NCBI GenBank assembly: GCA_963696875.1
Contig: CAVOLQ010000001.1
Span: forward strand, 682,001-746,000
Direction: 5' to 3'
Source of the DNA: Albibacterium sp963696875
GTDB taxonomy: Bacteria; Bacteroidota; Bacteroidia; Sphingobacteriales; Sphingobacteriaceae
DNA: 64,000 bases
The notes under the pieces were generated by a model, which saw only the letters and a list, made by a program, of their open reading frames with translations, was not told the origin of the DNA and ran no database searches. Within the stretch, counting starts at the first letter, position 1; each line of letters starts with the position of its first letter. Shown piece by piece: positions 27,726 to 36,886 of the stretch. Position numbers and translations under genes: made by a program.

Positions 27726-28427
27726 ATGTCCAAATCTAACCTTCATATTATGGGATTGCTATTTATAGCAACCGTGTTTGTGCATACCGTTAGTGCCCAA
27801 AGTAGCTTAGGTGTTCGGGCGGGAATCAACCTTTCGAGAATCCATTTGGTAGATGAACAAAATGGTAAACAGGAAACAAGATTGGTACCGCGCTTTCAAA
27901 TCGGGTTAACTATGGATATCCCCATCGCATCGGGTTTCTACTTGCAACCGGCCGCTCTGTATTCCGGGAAGGGGTTTAAGCAAGACGGAGGCTGGTTAGC
28001 CTCTTCCGACAGTGAATTTAAAGCCACTGCTAACTATATAGAAGTACCTGTAAATTTTCTCTATAAACCCAGTTTTGAAAGTGGTAAGCTGATCCTTGGC
28101 GCAGGCCCCTATGTGGCTTACGGAACCGGTGGAAAATGGGAAGCTGATCAAGAGCATGTCTCTATAGGCGACATCATGATTGAACCTCATGGCGATGTTA
28201 TTTTCAAAAATGACGTCCTCGATGGTGAATTTGGCAATTACTTATATGGAAAGCCTTGGGACTATGGTGTGAACTTTCTTGCCGGATATGAGTTCTTTCA
28301 AAAGCTCTCCGTGCAGCTCAATACACAGTTTGGTATAGCAAACCTGAAGCCGGCCGTCGGTGGGGCAGAGCGTGATGGAAAGATCAAAAATATCGTTCAC
28401 GGAATTTCAGTTGGTTATCGATTTTAA
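27726..28427 (+). CDS. PorT-family outer-membrane beta-barrel protein
   Basis: 233 residues with a signal peptide (cleavage after VSAQ at about 25). The start of the mature chain, SLGVRAGINLSRI, and the alternating strands QIGLTMDIPIASGFYLQPA, LILGAGPYVAYGTGG and the C-terminal ISVGYRF are typical of PorT/OmpW-like eight-stranded barrels (beta-barrel_2). Outer membrane location expected. Substrate or partner unknown; no adjacent partner gene. Confidence 0.82.
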   Translation: MSKSNLHIMGLLFIATVFVHTVSAQSSLGVRAGINLSRIHLVDEQNGKQETRLVPRFQIGLTMDIPIASGFYLQPAALYSGKGFKQDGGWLASSDSEFKATANYIEVPVNFLYKPSFESGKLILGAGPYVAYGTGGKWEADQEHVSIGDIMIEPHGDVIFKNDVLDGEFGNYLYGKPWDYGVNFLAGYEFFQKLSVQLNTQFGIANLKPAVGGAERDGKIKNIVHGISVGYRF

Positions 28428-28832
28428 ACGCCCAAAATGATAGATAACTAAATGCTGTAATAGTTAAACCGTGCAAATCCAGTTAGCTAAAAATTTGAGA
28501 TTAACTTTGCTAAAATCCGGCGGTACAATTTGCTACCTTTATTTTTGTTTTTTAGAATGATTTCTAGGCGAATACAAATAATATAATTCATGCGTGTTTT
28601 TGTTACTGATAAATAATATTCCACCGCATTAAGGTTTATAATTAAAGCCTAACTCTTTGATAGAGATATTGATAATGCAAAATAATGGCGGGTTTGAAGA
28701 AAAAGTAATAATCTTGTTAATTTATAGTAAAACATTATTTTTGTAAGAGTACATCACATACAGATACGTTGAGTTTTAGTGAAATTCTGTTTCGTTAATT
28801 ATGTTGTTGGTGGCAATTAAATCGAACAGTAA
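28428..28832. other. AT-rich intergenic region, nothing recognised
   Basis: About 400 bp of AT-rich sequence between the PorT-like and DUF2306 genes. I see no reading frame with protein-like composition, no tRNA-like fold and no strong repeat. Confidence 0.5.
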
Positions 28833-29447
28833 ATGGCACGAAAAGGATTATGGATTGTATTGGTTGTTTTCGCAATCATAACAGGCCTCTACCCAAGCAT
28901 ATATTTTTTTATTGACAGGAAGTTTGGATTATTAAGTTTTAAATCCGACGGGTTATTGACAAATACTTTTTGGAATATTGGGTTTTATACTCATATAATT
29001 TTAGGAGGACTCGCTTTACTTGTTGGATGGACACAATTTGGACGAAAATTCAGGAACAAACACCTTACTTTTCATAAGCAACTTGGTAAAATTTACATTA
29101 TAGCGGCTCTTTTTAGTTCAATAGCAGGTATTTGCATAACTTTCTTTGCAACCGGTGGCATTGTATCTTCAATGGGTTTCTTTTGTTTAGGAATCATCTG
29201 GTTTTATACAACTTTAATGGCTTATTTAGCTATTAGGAATGGACAGATAGAAATGCATCAAAAGATGGTAGTTTATAGTTATGCTGCTTGTTTTTCAGCT
29301 GTGACGTTGAGAATATGGCTTCCACTTTTAAGTATGACCTTCGGCAATTTTATAACTGCATATATTATTGTTGCGTGGCTAAGTTGGATACCAAACTTAT
29401 TTGTTGCCAATCTAATTACCAGGCGTCTTGAAACTCGGAAGATTTAA
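28833..29447 (+). CDS. DUF2306 membrane protein
   Basis: 204 residues with about six hydrophobic segments. The conserved His-containing loops (HIILGGLALLVGWTQFG, KHLTFHKQLGKIYIIAA, IEMHQKMVVYSYAACF) are the DUF2306 signature. Inner membrane protein of unknown function, possibly haem-binding given the conserved histidines (inference). Monocistronic. Confidence 0.82.
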   Translation: MARKGLWIVLVVFAIITGLYPSIYFFIDRKFGLLSFKSDGLLTNTFWNIGFYTHIILGGLALLVGWTQFGRKFRNKHLTFHKQLGKIYIIAALFSSIAGICITFFATGGIVSSMGFFCLGIIWFYTTLMAYLAIRNGQIEMHQKMVVYSYAACFSAVTLRIWLPLLSMTFGNFITAYIIVAWLSWIPNLFVANLITRRLETRKI

Positions 29448-29632
29448 AAGCCCCTAAGTAAGTAAGTGCTTCGCAGACGTTAAAACTATAACATCAATCA
29501 TTACAATCTTTATGTGCAAAAAGCCTTGGTGGAAAGGATTGGTCGCGAGCAGTCGAATTTTAGCGTATTTGTGCTGTTATGAAACAGGAAAAGATTATTT
29601 TTGTCCTTTATAAATTTAAATCTATTATCATA

Positions 29633-29809
29633 ATGAACGAACTAATCGAAAAAATCAACGCAGGAATTGAAACATTCAAATCAGATGCGGAACTTCAATC
29701 TGAAAAAGGGAACAAAGCAGCCGGAACAAGAGCCCGTAAGGCTTCCCTTGAATTGGAAAAACTTTTAAAAGAATTCAGAAAGGCTTCTTTGGAGGCTTCA
29801 AAAAGCTAA
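29633..29809 (+). CDS. Histone H1-like small basic protein
   Basis: 58 residues starting MNELIEKINAGIETFKSDAE; the longer frame from 29579 adds a hydrophobic stretch not found in this family, so the ATG at 29633 is preferred. The core KGNKAAGTRARKASLELEKL matches the Hc1-like histone H1 proteins common in Bacteroidota. Likely a nucleoid-associated DNA-binding protein. A clear terminator follows 24 nt after the stop. Confidence 0.85.
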   Translation: MNELIEKINAGIETFKSDAELQSEKGNKAAGTRARKASLELEKLLKEFRKASLEASKS

Positions 29810-29833
29810 AGGAAATTCAAAGGCTAAACAAAT

Positions 29834-29862
29834 AAACTCTCTGCATTTTTTCCAGAGGGTTT
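29834..29862 (+). terminator. Terminator of the histone H1-like gene
   Basis: AAACTCTCTG (29834-29843) pairs with CAGAGGGTTT (29853-29862) with one G-T pair and a 9-nt loop, followed by a T-rich tract. Confidence 0.75.
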
Positions 29863-29919
29863 ATTTTAGAACTTTTTGGCTGGTGGCGGGCGATTGGCAT
29901 TGGACTAATCGGACTTGTT

Positions 29920-30303
29920 GTGATTACTATCACAATACTTACAATAGTTCTCTTGACTGGCAAAACTTTAACTAGCGCCTCAGTAAAGACCTATGGTGTT
30001 AAAAAGCATGAAATTGCTTTTGATAAAAGCAACATTACAGAAAGAGAAGTTGATATACTTGCTGACAATTTATTCAAAACAACTTTCTTTGACGAAGCAG
30101 CAACTAGATATATTCACGCAAAAAAAGGGAATAATACATATGAACTCTCTCTTTCGGTTATTAACGGAGTTGGAAATAACAGCCGAGCATTGCAGCCGTT
30201 TATTGCCCTTAGAGCTAACATCCAAACATTTTATCCAAACGACAAAATAATACTTAACTTAGTAGCTGGCAATTTAGACAACATAGTAAAAAAACTAGAA
30301 TGA
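29920..30303 (+). CDS. Hypothetical protein with N-terminal membrane segment, possibly 5'-truncated
   Basis: Annotated from a GTG (127 residues), but the frame is open back to 29836 and the translated stretch just upstream (GWWRAIGIGLIGLVV) continues the membrane helix, so the true N-terminus was probably longer and has been lost or uses a non-ATG start. After the helix comes a soluble domain of about 95 residues (KHEIAFDKSNITEREVDILADNL is split by no stop). No family recognised. The upstream part overlaps the histone terminator, which suggests a join created by rearrangement. Confidence 0.45.
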   Translation: MITITILTIVLLTGKTLTSASVKTYGVKKHEIAFDKSNITEREVDILADNLFKTTFFDEAATRYIHAKKGNNTYELSLSVINGVGNNSRALQPFIALRANIQTFYPNDKIILNLVAGNLDNIVKKLE

Positions 30304-30379
30304 ACTGAGAGAAACAAATAGGTTTTATGAAAATATCCAAAAAATACAAACAATAACCCATATAAAATAACATCAAAAA

Positions 30380-30829
30380 ATGGAAACTCAAAACCTAGAG
30401 AAGGAGATTCAATCGCCTACTGCGACTCCCTTTGCACAAGCTTATTTTCACGGAACAAAAGCGGAATTAAAATTAGGCGATCTAGTTGAAATTGGATATA
30501 GCTGCAACTATGAACAAAGTATAAAATCTAAGTACATTTTTCTATCTGCAACTCTAGATGCGGCTATTTGGGCTGCTGAGCTAGCCTTTGGAAATGGAAA
30601 GGGAAGAATTTACTTAGTTGAACCAACTGGAGAAATTGAAAACGACCCCGACTTAACGGATAGAAAATTCCCTGGTAATCCCAGTATGTCTTATCGTTCC
30701 GTACATCCATTTAGGGTTATTGGCGAAGTTACAATTTGGCAAGGTCATCCGCCAGATCAAGTAAAAAAAATGAAGGATTCAATCGAACGGTTAAAAGAAA
30801 ATGGAATCAGTTCTTTAAATGACGTGTAA
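30380..30829 (+). CDS. arr: NAD(+)-rifampin ADP-ribosyltransferase Arr
   Basis: 149 residues. Nearly the whole chain matches the Arr family: YFHGTKAELKLGDLVEIG (about 23-40), YIFLSATLDAAIWAAELA (about 54-71), RIYLVEPTGEIENDPDLTD, KFPGNPSMSYRS and VIGEVTIWQGH. The enzyme transfers ADP-ribose from NAD to rifampin and so inactivates it. Chromosomal arr genes are known in environmental bacteria. No integron or IS boundary is adjacent, so this looks intrinsic rather than recently mobilised. Confidence 0.93.
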   Translation: METQNLEKEIQSPTATPFAQAYFHGTKAELKLGDLVEIGYSCNYEQSIKSKYIFLSATLDAAIWAAELAFGNGKGRIYLVEPTGEIENDPDLTDRKFPGNPSMSYRSVHPFRVIGEVTIWQGHPPDQVKKMKDSIERLKENGISSLNDV

Positions 30830-31078
30830 GCTAATAAGTCAACAACTATACAATTCCGGCCGTCTCTCTCTACTTACCTTTCAAAAGAGCTTTCCATTGA
30901 CGAATCTTCACTTCGAAGGGATATGCTATTGGTACAACGCTATGCCCACAGGCTGGCCTATTCTGAAGTCCCAATTTGTGACTTCATGATTTCTTTGAAC
31001 ATAAATTTGTCCTAGCTTTCGTTGGATGTGTTTCAATTTTTATAAGCTTATGCATTCAATTCAATGTGACGAATGCAT

Positions 31079-31684
31079 TTATTGAGCTTTCATGTACTGG
31101 GCGATCAGTTGTTCGTTTGTATCGTTGCTTTCGGATAAAGTTTCAATTATTTTTTGCTTTTCTGTTTCAGTTCTGTTTTGGCTTAACTTCTTCTTGGCCT
31201 GTAAATCTGTAACAATAATTTGAAACGCAACAATCCCCTTTGACATTTTTAATTTATATTCTTCAGGAAAACTGTCCCACTTTTCTCTATATGATGTTTC
31301 GTAATTATCTACCGTAGCCTCAAGTACTTCAAATGTATTTTTTACATCTGTAATTAATTTCCCTTGTCCATATGCATGAATTGAAATGTAGTTCCAAGTA
31401 GGCACGTTAAGTTCTTTGTCGTAGTTTTTGGTAGATATATAGGCGTGAGGTTCACTGAAAATTACCAAAACTTTATTGTTCTCTATGTTTTTCCATTGTT
31501 CATTCGCTTTTGCAAAATGAGAAGTCAAAACAATGCTGTCGTCTTTCGTAGTTACAAGAAAAGGCAAATGTGTTGCGATCGGAAAATTATCTTTTGCAGT
31601 AATGATAGTCGCAAAGCTAAACCGCTTCATGAATTTCACAATTTCAGTTTGGTCTGTCGCTAAATTTATTTTAGGAATATACAT
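31079..31684 (-). CDS. FMN-binding PaiB-family protein
   Basis: 201 residues matching the PaiB/'negative transcriptional regulator' split-barrel family: MYIPKINLATDQTEIVKFM, ATHLPFLV, SHFAKANEQW, VIFSEPHAYISTKNY, VPTWNYISIHAYG and KMSKGIVAFQI. Homologues bind FMN; PaiB of Bacillus was described as a protease/sporulation regulator, but the biochemical role of most members is unknown. Monocistronic. Confidence 0.87.
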   Translation of the reverse strand: MYIPKINLATDQTEIVKFMKRFSFATIITAKDNFPIATHLPFLVTTKDDSIVLTSHFAKANEQWKNIENNKVLVIFSEPHAYISTKNYDKELNVPTWNYISIHAYGQGKLITDVKNTFEVLEATVDNYETSYREKWDSFPEEYKLKMSKGIVAFQIIVTDLQAKKKLSQNRTETEKQKIIETLSESNDTNEQLIAQYMKAQ

Positions 31685-32113
31685 TGATTGATCTGCATTA
31701 TGAATTATTGTTTTTTTGCACTTCTTTTACGTGTATATAAAGATACTTTTTTTGATTGTGATATTCTCCTATTTTACCAAAATACAGGGAGCTTACTTTG
31801 CCTCGCCTTGTGTGGCCCGAACGTTATATCATTCGATTTCATTACCATACTTTGGACCATCAAAAATAAATGCGAAAGCAAAATCTCAAACTGGATAAAA
31901 TGATCGATGCTGCGATCTTTTTTTAGTGTCAAGGAAATATTTTTAGACGGACGACTTTGTTTTTACTTAAGATTTATCACTTAAGGTCTAGTTTTTGCTG
32001 ACGAGTTACGTGATTATGATTGAAAGTCTTTAGTTTGGAGGCGTTTTTTTAAGGGACGAATAGATTTTACTTTCACCTTGGCGAAGGGAAAATCTCAGGA
32101 ATACGGATGAAGA
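31685..32113. other. Intergenic region, nothing recognised
   Basis: About 430 bp, AT-rich, no convincing gene on either strand. The short frames here have no initiation context and no family resemblance. It marks a sharp base-composition change to the GC-richer TPR gene that follows. Confidence 0.45.
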
Positions 32114-34630
32114 ATGATATTGAAAGAAAAAATTAATTATTACAATTTGAAATACTTGCTTGTTGGGGTCTTTTTATCCTCAGTGGTGATGGGCTATTCG
32201 CAGGAAGAGAAGCGACAAACCAATGAGCAACATGACGAAGGGAAACCTGCGTTTGAAGGTTCCATCGATGTGGTGCGTGATTACCGGCCTGTGCTGGCCG
32301 ATGCCGTAAAGGTTCGCCAGAGCCCCGATATGGGATTGGACCGGGAAGCAATGGATATCGCGATGCGCCAAATCGCTGTCGGCCAATATCTTGCAATGAA
32401 CAAGTTCAAACAAGCTTATTACGGAATAGTGCATGCAAGGCACCCGGGCGCAGCACGCAACAATATCGATAATTACCGGACCGGCTATTTGGCTTACCAA
32501 GCAGGCGAATATGAAAGAGCAACCTCTATTTTGAAGCAGTTGACGGCTTCGGATGCTTTTTATCAGAGTTCGATCATTACTTTAGGCCATATCGCCCTAG
32601 AAACCGGCGATAAGCAAGGCGCGCGCAGTGCTTTTTTTAAAGCGTCCAAACTGGATTTTGATCCGATATTGAAAGCGGATGGGTTGATTAACTATGCCAA
32701 AATCTTATATGAACTAGACTCCGTCCAGATTGCGCTAGATGTTGTCCAGGAATATATCGCTCAAAAACATGCGAAAAGTGGTCCTGCTAGTGAAACAGAG
32801 ACTGAGGAAACATTATCGGTCGATGTTTTGATGGGCACGAGCAATTTCCATACAGCGGTCAGTCTGTTAGAAAAGATTGAAAACAGGAGCGGAGAAGCCG
32901 ATAAAATTTATCAAAAAGTAACCTATTATCGCGGATTGGAATTTTATAACGAGCGCGCTTTTGAAAATAGCATATCCATGTTCATACGATCCGAAAAATT
33001 CCCGATCGATACCGAAATGGCGGCCTTGGCCAAGTATTGGAAAGCGGAGGCCATGTATGAAGTGCGTAAATACGGAGAGGCTGTAGAGAACTTTTCCCAG
33101 TTCCTCCAGTTGAGCCCCGCCAGAAACACAGACGTATACAATTATGCCAACTATGGCTTGGCATATGCGGCGTTCCGAAATAACAGCTTTGGCATGGCTG
33201 CGAAGTATTTTGAACGCTTTTTAGCTGCCGAGGGAAGTTCGATAGAGAACTCTGTACGTGATGACGTGATCGCACGTTTGGGCGATTCATATTTGTCCAT
33301 GCGCGATTACGACCGAGCCAACCAATATTATGACCAGCTAATCAACAACAAAGCTCCCAATCAGGACTATGCGTTGGTCCAGCGCGGCGTTCTCCATGGA
33401 TTACAGGGCGACAATGAAACCAAGATCAGTATCCTGCGGTCCGTCATCAAACAATTTCCCAATTCAAAATATGCAGATAAGGTAGCCTTTGAGATTCCGT
33501 ACACGTATTTCATTTCAGGAGATTACGATATTGCCATCGAAGGACTGCAGCAGATGATTGAACATTTTCCCCGTAGCAGCTATCTCCCCCGGGCGTTGTT
33601 GACCATAGGGCTTGTTCAGTACAATAAAAGCGACACCGAAGCGGCAAAGGCTACTTTCCAGAAGGTGATAGAGGAACATTCGGCGACCGACGAGGCAGGG
33701 CAAGCGCTGCGTTCCATTGAAAATATATTCTTAGATCAAGGCGATGCTTCGAGTTATATTCAATACGCCACCAGCACTAATCTTCGTAACTTGAGCCCGA
33801 CGGAGCAAGATAACCTGGTTTTCCAAGCGGCCCATTCCTTGTTTTTTAGGGGAGAATACGGATCAGCTGTTGAAGCGATCAATGCATATTTTGATAAATT
33901 TTCGAAGCCGAGACAGGAAAAATTTGCCCGTTATATCCGTGGGGTGAGTTTGTACCATACCGGGCACCCCAAGGAAGCATTGCGCGACCTGAACATTATT
34001 CTGAACGACTGGACCAGTGACTACACGGAGAGCACCTTGCTGACGACGGCCGCATTATACCTCGAATTGGAGGAATACAACGAGGCCATTGTGCACCTCA
34101 AAAAACTGGAGCTCACGTCAGAATATAAAGAAAACTATGGCTATGCCGTAACTAATCTGATGATTTGTTATTTTGAAATCGGCGACTTTGAACAGATGAA
34201 TAAGTATGCGAATCTGATCATTAATTATGATCAGTCTACTCAAGAAGACATTGCCAAGGTACACTTGTACAATGCACGGGTCATGTTACAAAAAGGGAGC
34301 GCCAAGCCTGCCATGAAAGAACTTGATCTGGCGGCTCAGAAGAGCTCAATGGAAGCCGGCGCAGAGGCACGGTATCGGATGGGGCAACTGCATTTTCAAG
34401 ACAAGGAATACGACAAAGCCCTGAAAACAGCTTTTGATGTGATCAACAACATGGGTTCATATGATTATTGGGTGGCTAAAAGCTTTATCCTGCTTGCAGA
34501 AGCCTATGCGGGCAAAGGCGAATATCTCCAGGCAAAGAGTACGTTGGAGAGTGTAATCGAAAATTATAAACGAGATGACGACGTCATCCCTTCTGCAAAA
34601 GAACGTTTACAGAAACTGAATAAAAAATAA
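32114..34630 (+). CDS. Secreted TPR-repeat protein, foreign-looking composition
   Basis: 838 residues: signal peptide (about 1-29, ending VVMGYSQ), then about 12-15 tetratricopeptide-like helical pairs (for example GYLAYQAGEYERATSILKQL, EAMYEVRKYGEAVENFSQFL, GQLHFQDKEYDKALKTAFDV). Likely periplasmic or outer-membrane-associated scaffold, like the large TPR proteins paired with barrel proteins in Bacteroidota. Residues 45-75 contain a phrase (VVRDYRPVLADAVKV, then QSPDM) that I associate with the start of the partner TonB-type barrel protein rather than a TPR protein, so the gene may be a fusion. GC content and codon use are visibly higher than in all neighbours. Confidence 0.8.
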   Translation: MILKEKINYYNLKYLLVGVFLSSVVMGYSQEEKRQTNEQHDEGKPAFEGSIDVVRDYRPVLADAVKVRQSPDMGLDREAMDIAMRQIAVGQYLAMNKFKQAYYGIVHARHPGAARNNIDNYRTGYLAYQAGEYERATSILKQLTASDAFYQSSIITLGHIALETGDKQGARSAFFKASKLDFDPILKADGLINYAKILYELDSVQIALDVVQEYIAQKHAKSGPASETETEETLSVDVLMGTSNFHTAVSLLEKIENRSGEADKIYQKVTYYRGLEFYNERAFENSISMFIRSEKFPIDTEMAALAKYWKAEAMYEVRKYGEAVENFSQFLQLSPARNTDVYNYANYGLAYAAFRNNSFGMAAKYFERFLAAEGSSIENSVRDDVIARLGDSYLSMRDYDRANQYYDQLINNKAPNQDYALVQRGVLHGLQGDNETKISILRSVIKQFPNSKYADKVAFEIPYTYFISGDYDIAIEGLQQMIEHFPRSSYLPRALLTIGLVQYNKSDTEAAKATFQKVIEEHSATDEAGQALRSIENIFLDQGDASSYIQYATSTNLRNLSPTEQDNLVFQAAHSLFFRGEYGSAVEAINAYFDKFSKPRQEKFARYIRGVSLYHTGHPKEALRDLNIILNDWTSDYTESTLLTTAALYLELEEYNEAIVHLKKLELTSEYKENYGYAVTNLMICYFEIGDFEQMNKYANLIINYDQSTQEDIAKVHLYNARVMLQKGSAKPAMKELDLAAQKSSMEAGAEARYRMGQLHFQDKEYDKALKTAFDVINNMGSYDYWVAKSFILLAEAYAGKGEYLQAKSTLESVIENYKRDDDVIPSAKERLQKLNKK

Positions 34631-34789
34631 TGAGACTTTTTAGAATACACGTTTAATTCCATTTCACTTAGCTTACGCAAAAGACAAACAAAGGATCTAT
34701 CCCGACAATTATTATTGGAATGAAAATACATAAAGTAGAGAAAACAAAGACGGCCTTTTACGGATAAGTTTCAACAAAATACTTTTCTA

Positions 34790-34809
34790 AATATACCTTT
34801 CGGTATATT
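34790..34809. promoter_or_regulatory. TetR-type operator upstream of the regulator gene
   Basis: AATATACC (34790-34797), 4-nt centre, GGTATATT (34802-34809): perfect 8-bp arms. The same arms recur in the 35447-35476 palindrome. It lies directly upstream of the TATCTTTG box at 34817-34824, so a bound protein would block the -33 region. Confidence 0.75.
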
Positions 34810-34816
34810 TTTTTTC

Positions 34817-34824
34817 TATCTTTG
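34817..34824 (+). promoter_or_regulatory. -7 box of the tetR gene
   Basis: TATCTTTG, a perfect TAnnTTTG match, 18 nt before the ATG and 7 nt after the operator. Confidence 0.55.
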
Positions 34825-34842
34825 TTTTGTATTTTTTAAAAA

Positions 34843-35436
34843 ATGAGTAAAGCTGAAAAGACCCGACAGTTTATAATTGAAAAAACAGCCCCGGTATTCA
34901 ATACCAAAGGGTACGCTGTTACTGCCCTTTCCGACATTATACAAGTGACTGGGTTGACCAAAGGAAGCGTCTATGGAAACTTTCGTGATAAAGATGAGGT
35001 GACCATCGAGGCTTTTAAGTATAATGTTAGCAGGTTAAAGTCAGGTTTGAACGCAGCAATCGCCGGTAAGCAGACTCCAGTCTCACAATTATTGGCTATG
35101 GTAACCTTTTATAGGAATACTTTTAAAAAAATCATGCAAGAAGGAGGTTGTCCGATGCTCAATGCCGCTACAGAATCGGATGATAATCTTTTGTTTCTAA
35201 GGGAGGCTGTGAAGGGAAGTTTTATAGGCTGGCATAACCTAATTAGCAGCATGATTCAAGCGGGCATAGACGATGGAAGCTTTAAGCCCGATATAAATGC
35301 CAATCAATATGCCAGTACTTTTATGATGCTAATAGAAGGCGGCATTCTGTTGGCAAGGACACTCGGTGATAGTAATCACTTTTCTATTGCATTGGATCGG
35401 ATTGTAAAAATAATTGAAGAAGAAATAAAGCAGTAA
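34843..35436 (+). CDS. TetR/AcrR-family repressor
   Basis: 197 residues: N-terminal TetR helix-turn-helix (about 7-55; FNTKGYAVTALSDIIQVTGL, TKGSVYGNF), then a helical ligand-binding domain of the TetR_C_11-like type (conserved GGCPMLNAATE). The two flanking palindromes share the arms AATATACC/GGTATATT, so it likely represses itself and the downstream ketoacyl synthase. The ligand is unknown; control of a lipid-metabolism gene suggests an acyl compound (inference). Confidence 0.9.
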   Translation: MSKAEKTRQFIIEKTAPVFNTKGYAVTALSDIIQVTGLTKGSVYGNFRDKDEVTIEAFKYNVSRLKSGLNAAIAGKQTPVSQLLAMVTFYRNTFKKIMQEGGCPMLNAATESDDNLLFLREAVKGSFIGWHNLISSMIQAGIDDGSFKPDINANQYASTFMMLIEGGILLARTLGDSNHFSIALDRIVKIIEEEIKQ

Positions 35437-35446
35437 AATTTTTTGA

Positions 35447-35476
35447 CCAATAATATACCGATCGGTATATTATTGG
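35447..35476. promoter_or_regulatory. 30-bp perfect palindrome, second TetR operator
   Basis: Half-site CCAATAATATACCGA (35447-35461) is the exact reverse complement of 35462-35476. Its inner 20 bp differ from the 34790 operator only in the centre. It lies 29 nt before the ketoacyl synthase ATG. Confidence 0.85.
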
Positions 35477-35505
35477 CAAATTAAATATAATTAAAATCAC
35501 AAAAA

Positions 35506-36744
35506 ATGATACGAGTTGTAATAACAGGTTTGGGAACGGTAAATCCCTTGGGCAATAATATAACAGATTTTTGGAATAATGCCTTGGCGGGAAAAAGTAG
35601 TACGGGGTTAATAACCAGGTTTGATGCGAGCAGATTCCGTACGCAGATTGCCTGTGAAATAAAGGGATTTTCTCCCGATATTTACCTGGACAGAAACGAG
35701 ATAAAGAGAAGTGATCTTTTTTCACAATATGCGCTATATAGTGCTGCCCAAGCAATTGAAGACGCAGGTTTAGACTTCCAGCGTATGGACCCGTTCGACA
35801 CAGGTGTAATTTGGGGAGTCGGTCAAGGTGGAATGGAAACTTTTGAAAAAGAAGTTGAAGGATATGTCAAAGGAGATTATAATCCCCGTTTCAGTCCTTT
35901 CTTTGTCCCAAAATTAATTGTCAATATGGCTTCTGGCTTGATTTCAATGAAATACGGTCTGCAGGGCATCAATTATACTACGGTATCGGCCTGTGCTACG
36001 TCTAATACGGCAATTATGGATGCGTTTAATTATATACGTTTAGGAAAGGCCAAAGTGATTATTGCAGGCGGCTCCGAGGCGCCTATCACACCTGCCTCAG
36101 TTGGCGGCTTTTCTGCTATGAAAGCCATGTCTACACGGCACAACGATCCCACTACTGCTAGCCGTCCGTTTGATATCGGTCGGGATGGCTTTGTAATGGG
36201 AGAAGGCGCAGGTGCATTAATCCTTGAAGATTATGGCCATGCCAAGAAAAGAGGCGCAAAAATATATGCCGAATTGGTCGGGGCAGCTATGACAGCAGAC
36301 GCTTATCATATGACATCACCTCATCCAGAAGGGATTGGAGCTTCAAAGGCGATGTATTTATCTCTCAAAGAAGCCCAGTTATCTGCCTCTTCATTGGACT
36401 ATCTTAACTTACATGCTACATCGACACCTGTGGGTGATATTACTGAGTTGAGAGCTGTAAACAAAGTATTTAATGGTTCTAATAATCTTGTAGTAAGCTC
36501 TACCAAATCGATGACTGGACATTTGTTGGGTGCAGCCGGAGCCATCGAAGCGATTCTGTGTATTAAGTCTATTAATGAAGCCATTATATTACCGACCATT
36601 AATATCGAACAACTGGATCCTGAAATTCCAGACGGGATTCAGATCGTGGTTAATACCCCTATAGAAAAAAACATTAAAACGGCGATGAGTAACGCATTTG
36701 GATTTGGTGGACATAATGCAACCGTTTTGTTCCAAAAGATTTAG
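35506..36744 (+). CDS. Beta-ketoacyl-ACP synthase II (FabF-like)
   Basis: 412 residues, normal KAS length. Catalytic Cys in VSACATSNTA (about 161-170), His in NLHATSTPVGD (about 302-312) and His in GHLLGAAGAIEA (about 340-351). It condenses acyl-ACP with malonyl-ACP. It is a stand-alone copy next to a TetR regulator and a broken thioesterase, not in a fab operon, so it is probably a specialised or inducible paralogue rather than the housekeeping FabF. Confidence 0.92.
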   Translation: MIRVVITGLGTVNPLGNNITDFWNNALAGKSSTGLITRFDASRFRTQIACEIKGFSPDIYLDRNEIKRSDLFSQYALYSAAQAIEDAGLDFQRMDPFDTGVIWGVGQGGMETFEKEVEGYVKGDYNPRFSPFFVPKLIVNMASGLISMKYGLQGINYTTVSACATSNTAIMDAFNYIRLGKAKVIIAGGSEAPITPASVGGFSAMKAMSTRHNDPTTASRPFDIGRDGFVMGEGAGALILEDYGHAKKRGAKIYAELVGAAMTADAYHMTSPHPEGIGASKAMYLSLKEAQLSASSLDYLNLHATSTPVGDITELRAVNKVFNGSNNLVVSSTKSMTGHLLGAAGAIEAILCIKSINEAIILPTINIEQLDPEIPDGIQIVVNTPIEKNIKTAMSNAFGFGGHNATVLFQKI

Positions 36745-36886
36745 GATTTCGGCATTGCTACAGGAACATCTGAAAGATTATCTTTCTTATACAATCCCCA
36801 CCGGTGGTATGGCTTTGTGGGTCAGGTTTTATTTTAAGACCTTTTCACCAAACACGATCGTTTAATTTAATAATCTATAAATATTC

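Noticed and set aside
30380..30829. arr gene cassette in an integron
   Set aside because: No attC-like site or integrase borders it; flanks are ordinary intergenic DNA.
32133..32500. Minus-strand frames inside the TPR gene
   Set aside because: They are antisense shadows of a long, clearly protein-like plus-strand gene; basic low-complexity composition and no family match.
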